Notes: generated by a model not told the origin, from the letters alone. A stretch of 64,000 bases of DNA from Ramlibacter tataouinensis (GCF_001580455.1 NZ_CP010951.1:2170001-2234000), one strand, 5' to 3'. Positions 16,948 to 25,543 are shown, counted from the first letter of the stretch. Made by a program: numbers and translations.

Positions 16948-17649
16948 ATGACAAGCAAAGGTAGACTTCGTCCCACCTTGCCCCTCACCGCCGTCATCGA
17001 CTTCGAAACCACCGGCCTCTCCCCCGCCATGGGTGACCGCGCCACCGAGGTCGCCATCGTCCTGATGGAAGACGGCAAGGTCGTCGATCGCTTCCAGTCG
17101 CTGATGAACGCGGGCGTCCGCATCTCGCCGTTCATCGAAGCCTATACCGGCATCAGCAACGAGATGATCGCGGACGCGCCGCCCGCCGAGGAGGTGATGG
17201 CGCAGGCCAGCCGCTTCGTGGGCGACGCGCCGATGGTGGCGCACAACGCCTCGTTCGACCGGCGCTTTTGGTCGTTGGAGCTGGAGCGCCTGGGCTGCGA
17301 CGCGGCGCCCGGCAACATGCACGCACCCTTCGCCTGCACCTTGCTGCTCTCGCGGCGGCTGTACCCGGAGGCGCGCAGCTTCCGGCTCGGGTCGCTGGCA
17401 GCGTTTCATGACCTGCCTGCTGCCGGGCGCGCGCACCGGGCGATGGCGGATGCGGAGGTGACCGCGGCGCTGCTGGCCCGCATCCAGCGGGACCTGGAGC
17501 GACGCTATGAGGTGTTCGACTGCCAGCACGAGTTGCTGGTGAACCTGGGCAAAGCGCCGAAGACGAAGGTGCCGGAGACGATCCGCAAGTACTTCGAGGG
17601 CTTGCCAAAGGCGGCAGAGACTTTGGATTGCGGATCAAGCCCGCAATGA
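16948..17649 (+). CDS. DEDDh-family 3'-5' exonuclease
   Basis: This 233-residue protein has the exonuclease core of DnaQ/PolC-epsilon type proteins: DFETTG (about residues 18-23), AHNASFDRRF (about 97-106) and HRAMADAE (about 163-170). These give the four acidic metal ligands and the catalytic His. It removes nucleotides from 3' ends; whether DNA or RNA cannot be told. It stands alone, without a polymerase or GIY-YIG domain. The C-terminal tail has no known domain. It is followed by queC on the other strand. Confidence 0.88.
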   Translation: MTSKGRLRPTLPLTAVIDFETTGLSPAMGDRATEVAIVLMEDGKVVDRFQSLMNAGVRISPFIEAYTGISNEMIADAPPAEEVMAQASRFVGDAPMVAHNASFDRRFWSLELERLGCDAAPGNMHAPFACTLLLSRRLYPEARSFRLGSLAAFHDLPAAGRAHRAMADAEVTAALLARIQRDLERRYEVFDCQHELLVNLGKAPKTKVPETIRKYFEGLPKAAETLDCGSSPQ

Positions 17650-17729
17650 TCGAGGTCTCCTGATCAGCTCGAACAGCTGACGCGCGCGGCTTCGGCCGAC
17701 AAACCGACTCGGCGGCGGCATATCCAGGC

Positions 17730-18446
17730 CTATCTCGGAATCGCTGCTGCCGTGAAGCTGCGATACCCCTGGCCCCTCAACTCACACGCCGGACACACGC
17801 CGCACCCATAACCCCACTCGTGCCGCGTGCCGTGGTCGCCCACGTAGCAGGTGTGCGTGTCTTCCTTGATCAATTCCACCAGCGCATCACCGCCCAGATC
17901 CCTGGCCAGCCGCCAAGTGGCGGCCTTGTCGATCCGCATCAGCGGCGTGTCGATCACCATGCGCGTGTCCAGGCCCAGCCCCAGCGTGACCTGCAGGGCC
18001 TTGAGGGTGTCGTCGCGGCAATCGGGGTAGCCGCTGTAGTCGGTCTCGCACATGCCGCCCACCAGCACGCTGATGTCACGCCGGTAGGCGAGGGCGGCCG
18101 CGAAGGTGAAGAAGATCAGGTTGCGCCCGGGCACGAAGGTGTTGGGTAGGCCGCTGGTGTCAAACGCGATGGCCTTGTCGGCGGTGAGGGCGGTGTCGCT
18201 CACCTGGCCGAGAAGGCCCAGGTCCAGCAGGTGATCGGGGCCGAGCTTGGGGACCCATGGCGGAAACTGTGCCTTCAGCTTGCGCAGGAAGGTCTGGCGG
18301 CTTTCCAACTCCACGCGATGGCGCTGGCCGTAGTCGAAGCCGATGGTCTCCACATGCGCGTAGCGCGCCAGCGCCCAGGCCAGGCAGGTAGCCGAGTCCT
18401 GGCCGCCGGAGAAGAGGACGAGGGCGCGGGTGTGTAGATGCGGCAT
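17730..18446 (-). CDS. queC: 7-cyano-7-deazaguanine synthase
   Basis: This 238-residue enzyme converts 7-carboxy-7-deazaguanine to preQ0 with ATP and ammonia in the queuosine pathway for tRNA modification. The PP-loop [14 protein letters not shown] (about residues 13-26) binds ATP. A zinc site is formed by cysteines near the C-terminus ([14 protein letters not shown], plus an upstream Cys). Length is normal. It stands alone without queD or queE nearby, facing away from the DnaA-box region that follows to the right. Confidence 0.96.
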   Translation of the reverse strand: MPHLHTRALVLFSGGQDSATCLAWALARYAHVETIGFDYGQRHRVELESRQTFLRKLKAQFPPWVPKLGPDHLLDLGLLGQVSDTALTADKAIAFDTSGLPNTFVPGRNLIFFTFAAALAYRRDISVLVGGMCETDYSGYPDCRDDTLKALQVTLGLGLDTRMVIDTPLMRIDKAATWRLARDLGGDALVELIKEDTHTCYVGDHGTRHEWGYGCGVCPACELRGQGYRSFTAAAIPR

Positions 18447-18548
18447 TCAAGCCCGCCTGGTCTTGGCCTGCCGTTGGGTGGCAGCACTAGCCGATCCAGT
18501 CATTGCCTTCGTATTTTGCGCCGAACCCCGGTCTGGCTGTTTCTCCCT

Positions 18549-18565
18549 CTCCCTCCGGGAGGGAG
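18549..18565. repeat. CCCTCC-type palindromic repeat, copy 1 (variant)
   Basis: CTCCCTCC (18549-18556) and GGAGGGAG (18558-18565) form a perfect dyad around one G. It belongs to the dispersed intergenic repeat family also seen near 19693, 22468, 22513 and 38184. Confidence 0.5.
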
Positions 18566-18639
18566 GGGGTGAGGGCATCAGGCTCTTGCGCCCCAACCGT
18601 CGCATTCAAGCCACGCCGCACCGCTGCACGCGAAACTGG

Positions 18640-19075
18640 GCACAGCATGTTGGCAACTGTGGGCAGGCTTGTGGACCGCGGATGTTCGTCGCGCGCGCAT
18701 GTTCCACCGCAATTCACAGACTTGTTCCGCAGCCAGGTCCTTGATATCCAAGGAAGAACGGGCGTTGTCCACAGCGACCCGGAACCACCAGGGTGTGCAA
18801 ATTTCCTAAGGGCCATGCCCGTCGCTTCCTGAACAACTTCCGTGGCGAAAATTTTTTTCGGGCACAAGCCTGTGGATCGTTTCAGCACAACTGCTGGGTT
18901 TTCCACAGCTGAGGAGGGCGGGCTCTGTTTATCCAGTATTCGCGTGCACCAAAAAACCGCCGGGGTCCACAGTCGTCTACAGCACCCAGGCTCTTGATCC
19001 GCAAGGGAAATTTCGGCTTGTCCACACGCGCGGCGGGCCCTTACCTACTACGACTAACTTAGAAAAATAAATCCA
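18640..19075. other. Cluster of DnaA-box-like sites with A/T-rich DNA
   Basis: Near-matches to the DnaA box TTATCCACA are TTGTCCACA (18765-18773), TTTTCCACA (18899-18907) and TTGTCCACA (19018-19026), each with one mismatch. Weaker ones are TTATCCAGT (18929-18937), GGGTCCACA (18963-18971) and the reverse-strand TGTGGATCG (18871-18879). A/T-rich runs lie at about 18848-18859 and 19048-19070. The gap from 18447 to 19181 has no other gene. The layout resembles a replication origin or a DnaA-binding regulatory locus. The usual origin for this group would lie by dnaA, left of the window, so the assignment is inference. Confidence 0.5.
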
Positions 19076-19181
19076 ATAGAAACAGCCAGGAGAACCCTGC
19101 GACCCCCGCCTCCGCCCCCTCTGGCGCAGCCGTTCCGCCCCGCGTACAGTGCAACCACTGGATCAACGGGGAGGAAGTTCC

Positions 19182-19286
19182 ATGCTCCTGCTTACTACTG
19201 GATGTGTGTTGTCGCTGTCGCTGCTGGCGGCTTGGCGCGTTTCGCGGGCCAAGGCCAAGCGCGTGCGCGCTGAAATTCGCGACTAA
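19182..19286 (+). CDS. Small membrane protein, 34 aa
   Basis: This short gene has a strong ribosome site (GGGGAGGAAG, about 19169-19178) and a possible -10 element (TACAGT) upstream. The product begins MLLLTTGCVLSLSLLAAW, a single membrane segment, and ends in a basic tail (RVSRAKAKRVRAEIRD), which suggests an inner-membrane protein with a positive cytoplasmic end. I do not recognise it. It lies just right of the DnaA-box cluster. Size and pattern fit the many small membrane proteins missed by annotation. Confidence 0.55.
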   Translation: MLLLTTGCVLSLSLLAAWRVSRAKAKRVRAEIRD

Positions 19287-19326
19287 AGCGATTCAAGGCA
19301 AGGCGTCTCGAGCGCGAGCGGCGCGC

Positions 19327-19545
19327 TCACTTGTTCGCGTGCTTGCGGTCCCGGGTTTCGACCTTCTGACCGCTCGGCCCACCCGGCTTGGGGTCGTCGG
19401 GCTTTTCGACCTTCCGGCCAAGCTTGGTGTTGCGGCCGGTGCTGGGCGGCAGGTCGAGTTCTGCGGGCTGGGTCTTGAGGTGCTTGCCGTGCCGCTGTTC
19501 GTCGGGCGACAGCGGCGCGACTTTGCGGGCGGCGGGTTGGGCCAT
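19327..19545 (-). CDS. Small basic hydrophilic hypothetical protein, 72 aa
   Basis: The protein is charged and Pro-rich, probably disordered (LPPSTGRNTKLGRKVEKPDD, GGPSGQKVETRDRKHANK). The ATG at 19545 follows AGGAGACG on the minus strand, which decided the start over an upstream in-frame ATG. It has no recognisable domain. It is convergent with the 34-aa gene (40-bp gap). Similar short basic proteins are common in Burkholderiales, but no function is known to me. Confidence 0.5.
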   Translation of the reverse strand: MAQPAARKVAPLSPDEQRHGKHLKTQPAELDLPPSTGRNTKLGRKVEKPDDPKPGGPSGQKVETRDRKHANK

Positions 19546-19692
19546 GGTGCGCGTCTCCTGGAGTTGCGTCCCTACTCTGCGCCTCTGCTGCAAAAGCGCG
19601 TGTAGGCGGGAATGCCGTCACTGAGCCATGTGGAGTTGGCAAGGCGGGTAAGCTTCGGGTGCTCAACTGGAAGTTCTAAGGTGGATGTGGCT

Positions 19693-19734
19693 GGAGCGCC
19701 CCCACCCCGGCCCTCCCCCGGTGGGGGAGGGAGT
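19693..19734. repeat. CCCTCCCCC-type palindromic repeat, copy 2
   Basis: The 42-bp unit begins GGAGCGCCCCCACCCC and ends with CCCTCCCCC (19711-19719) mirrored by GGGGGAGGG (19723-19731) around a 3-nt centre. It matches the copy at 22513-22554 at 39 of 42 positions. It lies in the leader of the Bug receptor gene. Confidence 0.75.
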
Positions 19735-19747
19735 AAGAAAGATCACG

Positions 19748-20749
19748 ATGAAACTGACTCGCAGAACCTTCGCTCTTCAAACTCTGGCTGGCGCCGCCGC
19801 GCTGACCGGCCTGCCGGCCCTGGCGCAGGCGCGCACCATCCGACTGCTGGTGGGCTTTCCGCCGGGCGGCGGCACCGATGCGGTGGCGCGCCTGCTGGGC
19901 GAGCACCTGAAGGACGCGCTGAACGCCACAGTGGTGGTCGACAACAAGCCCGGGGCCGGTGGCCAGCTGGCGGCGCAGGCGCTCAAGGCTGCGGCGCCGG
20001 ACGGCAACACGCTGTTCCTGTCGCACGACCACACGATCTCGATCCTGCCGCAGGTCACCAAGAACCCCGGCTTCGAGCCGGCGCAGGACTTCGTGCCGGT
20101 GGCGGGCTTCGCCACCTTCGTCAATGCCTTCGCGGTGTCGGGCGGCACGCCGGCCAAGAGCTTCAACGACTACGTGAAGTGGATCCAGGAGGGCAACGAC
20201 AAGACGGGCGGCAACGCCACCAAGGGCCGCGGCACGGTGGGCGTGCCGGCGCCGGCTTCCACGCCCGAATTCCTGGTCAAGCTGATTGGCGAGAAGTACA
20301 AGCTCGACCTGGCGCCGGCGCCCTACCGTGGCAGCGCGCCCATGATGGCCGACATGCTGGGCAACCAGATCGCGGCGGGCGTCGGCTCGGTGCCGGACTT
20401 CATGGAGAACCACCGCGCGGGCAAGCTGCACATCGTCGGCGTGCTCGGCAAGGAGCGCCAGGCAACGCTGCCGGACGTGCCCACCTTCCACGAACTGGGC
20501 CTCACCGGCTTCGAAGACGTGCCCTACTACGGCGTGTTCGCGCCCAAGGGTGTGAGCCCCGCCTTCGTCAGCGAATTCGGCGCGGCGATGTCCAAGGTGC
20601 TGGCGATGCCGGCGGTGCGCGAGCAGATGCAGCGCATGGGCCTGGCGCCCGAGTACATGACGGCGCAGAAGCTCGGTGAGCGCGAGCGCGCCTACACCGC
20701 GACCTGGGCCAAGATCATCAAGGCCAAGGGCTTCGCGCCGGCGCAGTAA
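19748..20749 (+). CDS. Bug-family periplasmic tricarboxylate-binding protein
   Basis: This 333-residue protein is a substrate-binding receptor of the tripartite tricarboxylate transporter group, the very large Bug family of Burkholderiales. It has a twin-arginine-like signal (MKLTRRTFALQTLAGAAAL, cleavage near ALAQA) and the family block LLVGFPPGGGTDAVARLLGEHL. It binds a carboxylate in the periplasm, either for a transporter or as a sensor. No TctA/TctB membrane genes lie beside it, so it is an orphan receptor, which is usual for the family. The ATG at 19748 is placed at the signal peptide; the open frame upstream runs through the repeat. Confidence 0.92.
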   Translation: MKLTRRTFALQTLAGAAALTGLPALAQARTIRLLVGFPPGGGTDAVARLLGEHLKDALNATVVVDNKPGAGGQLAAQALKAAAPDGNTLFLSHDHTISILPQVTKNPGFEPAQDFVPVAGFATFVNAFAVSGGTPAKSFNDYVKWIQEGNDKTGGNATKGRGTVGVPAPASTPEFLVKLIGEKYKLDLAPAPYRGSAPMMADMLGNQIAAGVGSVPDFMENHRAGKLHIVGVLGKERQATLPDVPTFHELGLTGFEDVPYYGVFAPKGVSPAFVSEFGAAMSKVLAMPAVREQMQRMGLAPEYMTAQKLGERERAYTATWAKIIKAKGFAPAQ

Positions 20750-20817
20750 GGCCGCGCAGTACCGCCCCGGGGCCGGGGCGGCGCGACATAATCGGCCCAA
20801 GCAAGAAAGGGCTCGCC

Positions 20818-21399
20818 ATGGCGCTGATGGTTCTGGGTCTGCTGCTCTTCCTGGGCGTGCACTCCACGCGCGTCTTCGCCGACGACTGGCGCAGCGCGAT
20901 GGTCCAGCGCCTGGGCCTGCTGCAGTGGAAGGGCCTGTACTCGCTGCTGTCCATTCTGGGCTTCGTGCTGATCGTGATCGGCTTCAAGCAGGCGCGGCAA
21001 GAGTCGCTGGTGCTGTGGACCTCGCCGGGCTGGATGCGGCACGTGACGGCGCTGCTGATGATCCTGGCCATGGTGCTGTTCGTCGCCGCCTACATCCCGG
21101 GCAACTGGTTCAAGGCGCGTTTCCACCATCCGCAGGCGCTGAGCGTGAAGACCTGGGCGGTCGCGCACCTGCTGGCGGTGGGCGTGCTGGCCGACGTGGT
21201 GCTGTTCGGCGCCTTCCTGGCCTGGGCGGTGGTGGTCTTCATCGCCGCGCGCCGCCGCGATCGCGCCAACCACACGGTGTATGCGCCGGCCAACCCGATC
21301 GGCACGACCGCGGCCCTGGCCACCGGGCTGGCGGCCTGGTCGATCTTCGCGCTGCTGCTGCACGGTCCGCTGATCGGCGTGCGGCCACTGGGGTACTGA
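20818..21399 (+). CDS. NnrU family membrane protein
   Basis: This 193-residue integral membrane protein has about five hydrophobic segments and the family pattern FLGVHSTRVF near the start and AHLLAVGVLADVVLFGAF in the middle. NnrU relatives were linked to nitric-oxide and nitrate respiration and are related to methyltransferase-like membrane proteins (isoprenoid-linked), but the function here is unknown. Its stop overlaps the next gene's ATG (TGATG at 21397-21401), which points to co-translation with the PPC-domain protein. No denitrification gene is nearby. Confidence 0.85.
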   Translation: MALMVLGLLLFLGVHSTRVFADDWRSAMVQRLGLLQWKGLYSLLSILGFVLIVIGFKQARQESLVLWTSPGWMRHVTALLMILAMVLFVAAYIPGNWFKARFHHPQALSVKTWAVAHLLAVGVLADVVLFGAFLAWAVVVFIAARRRDRANHTVYAPANPIGTTAALATGLAAWSIFALLLHGPLIGVRPLGY

Positions 21400-21791
21400 T
21401 GTCGCTGCAAGTGCAGGTCCTGCGCCTGGCGCCTGGCGAGGACTTGCGGGCTGCGCTCGAAGCGCAAGAGATCGCCGCCGGCTGCATCCTGTCGGCGGTG
21501 GGCAGTTTCTCGCGCGTGGTGCTGCGATACGCGCAGCGGACCGAGGGCAGCGCCATCGAGGGGCCCACCGAGCTGCTCACGCTCTCGGGCACCTTGGGTC
21601 GCGACGGCGTGCACCTGCATGCGAGCGTGTCCGATGCTGACGGCCGTGTGAAGGGCGGTCACGTGATGCCGGGCTGCATCGTCCGCACCACCGCGGAGAT
21701 CGTGATTGCGCTGCTGCCGCAGTGGGAGTTGGGCCGGGCGTTCGACCCGGCGACGGGGTTCAAGGAACTGCAGGCCCGGCGCCTGCCTTGA
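21399..21791 (+). CDS. PPC (DUF296) domain protein
   Basis: This 130-residue protein matches the PCC/PPC domain, a trimeric fold shared by plant AT-hook proteins and standalone bacterial proteins. Family features seen are AGCILSAVGSFSRVVLRYA, LLTLSGTLGRDGVHLHASVSDADG and GGHVMPGCIVRTTAEIVI. The bacterial role is not established; DNA or nucleotide binding has been suggested. It begins in a TGATG overlap with nnrU and is probably its operon partner. Confidence 0.87.
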   Translation: MSLQVQVLRLAPGEDLRAALEAQEIAAGCILSAVGSFSRVVLRYAQRTEGSAIEGPTELLTLSGTLGRDGVHLHASVSDADGRVKGGHVMPGCIVRTTAEIVIALLPQWELGRAFDPATGFKELQARRLP

Positions 21792-21952
21792 GGGCCGCAT
21801 CCCGGGCTTCAGTGCGCCGGGTTTCTTCAGCTCATCGATTTGCAGCTTCCCGATGGCTGACGGCTTGATGCGCCTGTGTCTGCTTGTCGGTCTAGCCGAT
21901 CTCCTGTACTGTGTTTTTCAACATCGAATATCCAACTTTGACGAGGAACACC

Positions 21953-22351
21953 ATGCCGCTTCCCGTTCTGTCACATGTTTCGCTGGGCACCAACGACTAT
22001 CCGCGCGCCAAGGCCTTCTACGACGGGGTGCTGGCCACGCTGCAGATCCAATGCGTGATGGACTTTCCGGGCGGGGCCGGTTATGGCCGGCACTTTCCCG
22101 AGTTCTGGATCCAGGCGCCGCATGACGGCGGCCGCGCTTCAGCCGGCAACGGGGTTCATATCTGCTTCTTCGCCAGCTCGCAGGAGGAAGTGAAGGCCTT
22201 CCATGCGATGGCGCTGGAACTGGGCGGCACCGACGAGGGCGCGCCGGGCCTGCGGCCCGAATACTCGGACGACTACTACGCCGCCTTTGTGCGCGACCCC
22301 GACGGCAACAAGATCGAGGCGATGGTCGCGCCGCCGAAGAAGGGTAGCTGA
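21953..22351 (+). CDS. VOC (glyoxalase/dioxygenase-fold) protein
   Basis: This 132-residue protein has the paired beta-alpha-beta-beta-beta motif of the vicinal oxygen chelate group: HVSLGTNDYPRAKAFYDGVL at the N-terminus and FVRDPDGNKIEAMV at the C-terminus, where the His and Glu could bind metal. The reaction is unknown; possibilities include glyoxalase, dioxygenase or antibiotic-binding functions. The ATG at 21953 follows GAGGA at a good distance. It is a single-gene unit followed by two copies of the palindromic repeat. Confidence 0.85.
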   Translation: MPLPVLSHVSLGTNDYPRAKAFYDGVLATLQIQCVMDFPGGAGYGRHFPEFWIQAPHDGGRASAGNGVHICFFASSQEEVKAFHAMALELGGTDEGAPGLRPEYSDDYYAAFVRDPDGNKIEAMVAPPKKGS

Positions 22352-22467
22352 GGCGCTTGGGCCGCCGCCTCCTTGGACGCGTTCGGGTGGTGCGGGGGGC
22401 GCGGGGGGCGGACAGGGGAGGGGCAAGGGCGGGGGTTAGTTAGACCCCTGATGCTCTTGCCCCCGGG

Positions 22468-22554
22468 CCTCTCCTAGTGGGAGAGGGAATTCATTCGGAA
22501 TTCATTCGCTTCGGAGCGCCCCCACCCCAACCCTCCCCCGGAGGGGGAGGGAGT
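22468..22554. repeat. Two CCCTCC-type palindromic repeats, copies 3 and 4
   Basis: A variant copy CCTCTCC (22468-22474) mirrored by GGAGAGG (22480-22486) is followed by a full 42-bp copy at 22513-22554, with CCCTCCCCC (22531-22539) and GGGGGAGGG (22543-22551). They lie between two convergent genes and account for most of the 210-bp gap. Confidence 0.75.
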
Positions 22555-22561
22555 GAAGGGG

Positions 22562-22825
22562 TTAGTGTCTTTGGGGGCGCAGGGCGGGCTCGCACAGTTC
22601 GGAGAACTGGAAGCCGCGGGCCAGGCCGTATTCCCAGCCCTGGGGGCGGTAGCTGCCGTCGCTTTGTTTGATGAAAATCTGCTTGCCCGCTAGCAGGCGG
22701 CGCAGCAGGGGTTCCAGTTCTTCCAGCGCGCCGGGGCTGAGCCAGGCCGCGATGACGGTGCCGGTGTCGAACGAATCTTGGACGTACTGCATTTGTCGGT
22801 TCGTCGAGAGATGTACTGGAATCAT
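22562..22825 (-). CDS. Hypothetical protein, about 76-87 aa
   Basis: I do not recognise this protein. The core reads TGTVIAAWLSPGALEELEPLLRRLLAGK and QIFIKQSDGSYRPQGWEYGL, a mixed helix-strand small domain without signal or membrane segment. The start is uncertain: ATGs at 22825 and 22792 are possible and neither has a clear ribosome site; the well-ordered part begins at 22792. It lies upstream of and convergent with the VOC gene, after the SRPBCC gene on the same strand. Confidence 0.5.
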   Translation of the reverse strand: MIPVHLSTNRQMQYVQDSFDTGTVIAAWLSPGALEELEPLLRRLLAGKQIFIKQSDGSYRPQGWEYGLARGFQFSELCEPALRPQRH

Positions 22826-22914
22826 TGTGCGCAGCAGCAGTGCCGGGCGCCAGTGCGTTTTGGCACTGTGGTGAGACTTTAGAGATGTTTCCCGGGCGCA
22901 GCGTTGCGCGGATC

Positions 22915-23406
22915 TCACGCGACGGTTTTGAAGCCCCAGCTGCGCGTGCTCAGGATCTTTTCCAATTGTTCCAGCATGCGCGTCCAGCCCTGGCGCGTGC
23001 GTTCGGCATAGGCCCTGGCTTCGGCGCCCTCGCCCAGCTGATGGGTCAGGACCAGCTCGCAGATGCTGATGCCCATGGGCACGAAGTCCAGCGTCACCCG
23101 CGTCGGCGGACTCAGGAAGGGTTCGACGCCGAAGTCGAACACCAGGCGGCTGGGCCGGTCGATCTCGACATAGGTGCCGCGGTGCTCGGCGTCGAAGAAG
23201 CTTTCCTCGCCGTCACCGATGGGCCGGCGGTCGGTCACGGTGAAGCCGCCGCCCACCTCGGGCTTGATCTGGCATTGCAGGACGTTGCCGGTGCGGGTGG
23301 CGAACAGGAAACGCGCGGCCTGCGCCGGCGTGAGCCAGGCGTCGAAGACGCGCTCGACAGACACGTTGTAACGGTGCGTGACGCGCACCAAAACAGGATC
23401 CGGCAT
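22915..23406 (-). CDS. SRPBCC/AHSA1-domain protein
   Basis: This 163-residue protein has the Bet v1-like START fold of the AHSA1 type: VERVFDAWLTPAQAARFLFA near the start, then GGGFTVTDRR, RGTYVEIDRPSRLVFDF and the C-terminal helix QGWTRMLEQLEKIL. The fold binds hydrophobic ligands in a cavity; such proteins are often partnered with ArsR-type regulators, but none is seen here. Function is unknown. It is separate from the min operon, whose minE stop lies 92 bp upstream of its start. Confidence 0.85.
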   Translation of the reverse strand: MPDPVLVRVTHRYNVSVERVFDAWLTPAQAARFLFATRTGNVLQCQIKPEVGGGFTVTDRRPIGDGEESFFDAEHRGTYVEIDRPSRLVFDFGVEPFLSPPTRVTLDFVPMGISICELVLTHQLGEGAEARAYAERTRQGWTRMLEQLEKILSTRSWGFKTVA

Positions 23407-23498
23407 GGAAGGCGTTTATCGTTGGGTCACTCTGCAGTGTCAAGACCACGAAAGGATGCTTTCGCTATCGATGCGACACCGCGATGACACCGCAGAGT

Positions 23499-23762
23499 TT
23501 ATTTCCCTTCGGGCAGTTCGATCTTGACTTCGAGCACCTCGAGGTTGTCCTGCCGCTGCAGGTCGACCTTGATGTCGTGCGGATCGATCTTGATGTACTT
23601 GCTGATCACCGCGACCAGGTCGCGCTGCAGGGCCGGCAGGTAGTCGGGCTGGCTGCCGTGGCGGCCGGAGCGCTCGTGCGCCAGGATGATCTGCAGCCGC
23701 TCCTTGGCGACGGCGGCGGTTTTCTTCTTCTCGCCGAGCAGGAATGAGAGCAGGGAGGCCAT
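23499..23762 (-). CDS. minE: Cell division topological specificity factor MinE
   Basis: This 87-residue protein activates the MinD ATPase and drives pole-to-pole oscillation of the Min system, which restricts the division septum to midcell. The N-terminal amphipathic and anti-MinCD part ([20 protein letters not shown], then [10 protein letters not shown]) and the C-terminal dimer domain ([20 protein letters not shown]) are both present. It is the last gene of minCDE, 6 bp after minD. Confidence 0.97.
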   Translation of the reverse strand: MASLLSFLLGEKKKTAAVAKERLQIILAHERSGRHGSQPDYLPALQRDLVAVISKYIKIDPHDIKVDLQRQDNLEVLEVKIELPEGK

Positions 23763-23768
23763 CGCCGC

Positions 23769-24584
23769 TTACCTCGCCGCGAACAGGCGCTTGAAGAAGC
23801 CGGCCTTCTGCGCGTCGATGAAGCGCAGCGGCTTGTCGGCCCCGAGGAAGCGGTCGACCACGTCCCGGTAGGACTCCGAGACGTCGCTGCCCTTCATGTG
23901 GACGGCGGGCAGGCCCTGGTTGGAAGCCTGCAGCACGGTCTCGCTCTCGGGGATCACGCCGATCAGCTTGATGCGCAGGATGTCCTGGATGTCCTCCAGC
24001 GACAGCATCTGGCCCTGGTCGACGCGGTTCGGGTTGTAGCGGGTGATCAGCAGGTGCTCCTTCACCGGCTCCTTGCCGTCGATCGCGCGCTTGGTCTTGG
24101 ACGACAGCATGCCCAGGATGCGGTCGGAGTCGCGCACCGAGGAGACTTCCGGGTTGGTCACCACCAGCGCTTCGTCGGCGAAATGCATGGCCATCAGCGC
24201 GCCGGTCTCGATGCCGGCGGGCGAGTCGCAGACGATGTACTCGAAGCCCATCTCGGCCAGGTCCTTCAGCACCTTCTCGACGCCGTCCTTGGTCAGGGCT
24301 TCCTTGTCGCGGGTCTGCGAGGCCGCCAGGATGAACAGGTTGTCGCACTGCTTGTCCTTGATCAGGGCCTGGTGCAGGTTGGCCTCGCCGTGGATCACGT
24401 TGATCAGGTCGTACACCACGCGGCGCTCGCAACCCATGATCAGGTCCAGGTTGCGCAGGCCGACGTCGAAGTCGATCACGGCGGTCTTGTGGCCGGCCAG
24501 GGCCAGGCCGGAGGCGAAGCTGGCGCTGGTGGTGGTCTTGCCCACCCCGCCTTTGCCGGAGGTGATGACGATGATTCTTGCCAT
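23769..24584 (-). CDS. minD: Septum site-determining ATPase MinD
   Basis: This 271-residue ParA-type ATPase binds the membrane when ATP-bound and recruits MinC. The deviant Walker A (GKGGVGKTT, residues 10-18, signature Lys11 and Lys16) is intact, and VCDSPAGIE marks the switch II/Walker B region. The C-terminal amphipathic helix (AGFFKRLFAAR) is the membrane-targeting sequence. It lies between minC (23 bp) and minE (6 bp) in the standard order. Confidence 0.98.
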   Translation of the reverse strand: MARIIVITSGKGGVGKTTTSASFASGLALAGHKTAVIDFDVGLRNLDLIMGCERRVVYDLINVIHGEANLHQALIKDKQCDNLFILAASQTRDKEALTKDGVEKVLKDLAEMGFEYIVCDSPAGIETGALMAMHFADEALVVTNPEVSSVRDSDRILGMLSSKTKRAIDGKEPVKEHLLITRYNPNRVDQGQMLSLEDIQDILRIKLIGVIPESETVLQASNQGLPAVHMKGSDVSESYRDVVDRFLGADKPLRFIDAQKAGFFKRLFAAR

Positions 24585-24607
24585 GAGGAGTGACTTCCTT
24601 GGTTGGT

Positions 24608-25408
24608 TCAGGCTGCTGCTATCGGGTCCATCACCAGCTTGCCCTCGGCGCCGCCGACCAGGCGCACCTGGGTCGGGCGCGACAGCACGCCGGCGGGCAG
24701 GGGCACATCGCTCGTGCGGTACACGCCGGCGATGGAAATGAGTTCAGGCTCGAGGCAGGTCGAGAAGATGCGGGCCTCGGTGTTGCCGCGCGCGCCGGCG
24801 ATCGCCTTGCCGCGCAGCGGTGCATAGACGTGGATGTGGCCGTCGGCGATGACTTCGGCGCCGGGGTTGACCATGGACAGCACCACCAGGTCGCGGCCGC
24901 GCGCGTACACCTGCTGGCCCGAGCGCAGCGGCTTGTCGACAACCAGTGCCGCGACCGGGCTGGCTTCCACGACGGCCGGCGCGGCCGCCACGGGTCCGGC
25001 AGGCGCGGGCGCGGAGACCGACGCCGGCACGGCCACCAGCGCATCGGGTGCGGCGGCCAGGCCGGCCGACAGCGCCGCGGCCATCTGCGCCGCGCTGCCG
25101 CCGCGCGCGGCCACCGGCAGCACGCGGTAGCCCCGCAAGAGATGCAACAACTCGCCGAAATCGATCTCGCCCTTGCCTTTCAGGGGCGACAGGTCGAGCA
25201 CCAGCGGGTCGTGGTCGAAGAAATCCGGGATGTCGCCGAAGCGGGCGTTGAGCTCCTGCGCCAGCGCGCAGAGGTCGGCCGACTTCAGCAGCAGTGACAC
25301 CAGGGGGAGATTTGCGCTCTTGATCTCGAACGTGGCAGGGGCGCGGCCTGCGGAGGCAACGGTCATCAAACTGCTACTACTGCTCTGGCTGGGGCTCTGC
25401 GAATGCAT
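24608..25408 (-). CDS. minC: Septum site-determining protein MinC
   Basis: This protein (266 residues from the first ATG) inhibits FtsZ polymerisation away from midcell. The N-terminal FtsZ-binding domain (about 20-115) includes FEIKSANLPLVSLLLKSADL. An Ala/Pro-rich linker follows, then the C-terminal beta-helix domain that binds MinD (VDKPLRSGQQVYARGRDLVV, GRIFSTCLEPELIS-like strand region). A second in-frame ATG at 25366 would remove a Ser/Gln-rich leader of 14 residues; neither start has a good ribosome site. First gene of minCDE. Confidence 0.95.
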   Translation of the reverse strand: MHSQSPSQSSSSSLMTVASAGRAPATFEIKSANLPLVSLLLKSADLCALAQELNARFGDIPDFFDHDPLVLDLSPLKGKGEIDFGELLHLLRGYRVLPVAARGGSAAQMAAALSAGLAAAPDALVAVPASVSAPAPAGPVAAAPAVVEASPVAALVVDKPLRSGQQVYARGRDLVVLSMVNPGAEVIADGHIHVYAPLRGKAIAGARGNTEARIFSTCLEPELISIAGVYRTSDVPLPAGVLSRPTQVRLVGGAEGKLVMDPIAAA

Positions 25409-25543
25409 GAGCCTGATTGGCGGCGCATCTTAGCAGTGGCCGGAAGGCGGCGTCCTACACATTCTGTTGCCAAATGCACATGGTGGGCCCGAACGCGCGG
25501 ATCACACTGGACTGTCCAGCGTGCCACAGCACAGGAGCACCCC

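Noticed and set aside
22870..23487. Plus-strand open frame of about 200 codons opposite the SRPBCC gene
   Set aside because: Antisense to a recognised protein; Ala/Arg/Asp-rich shadow.
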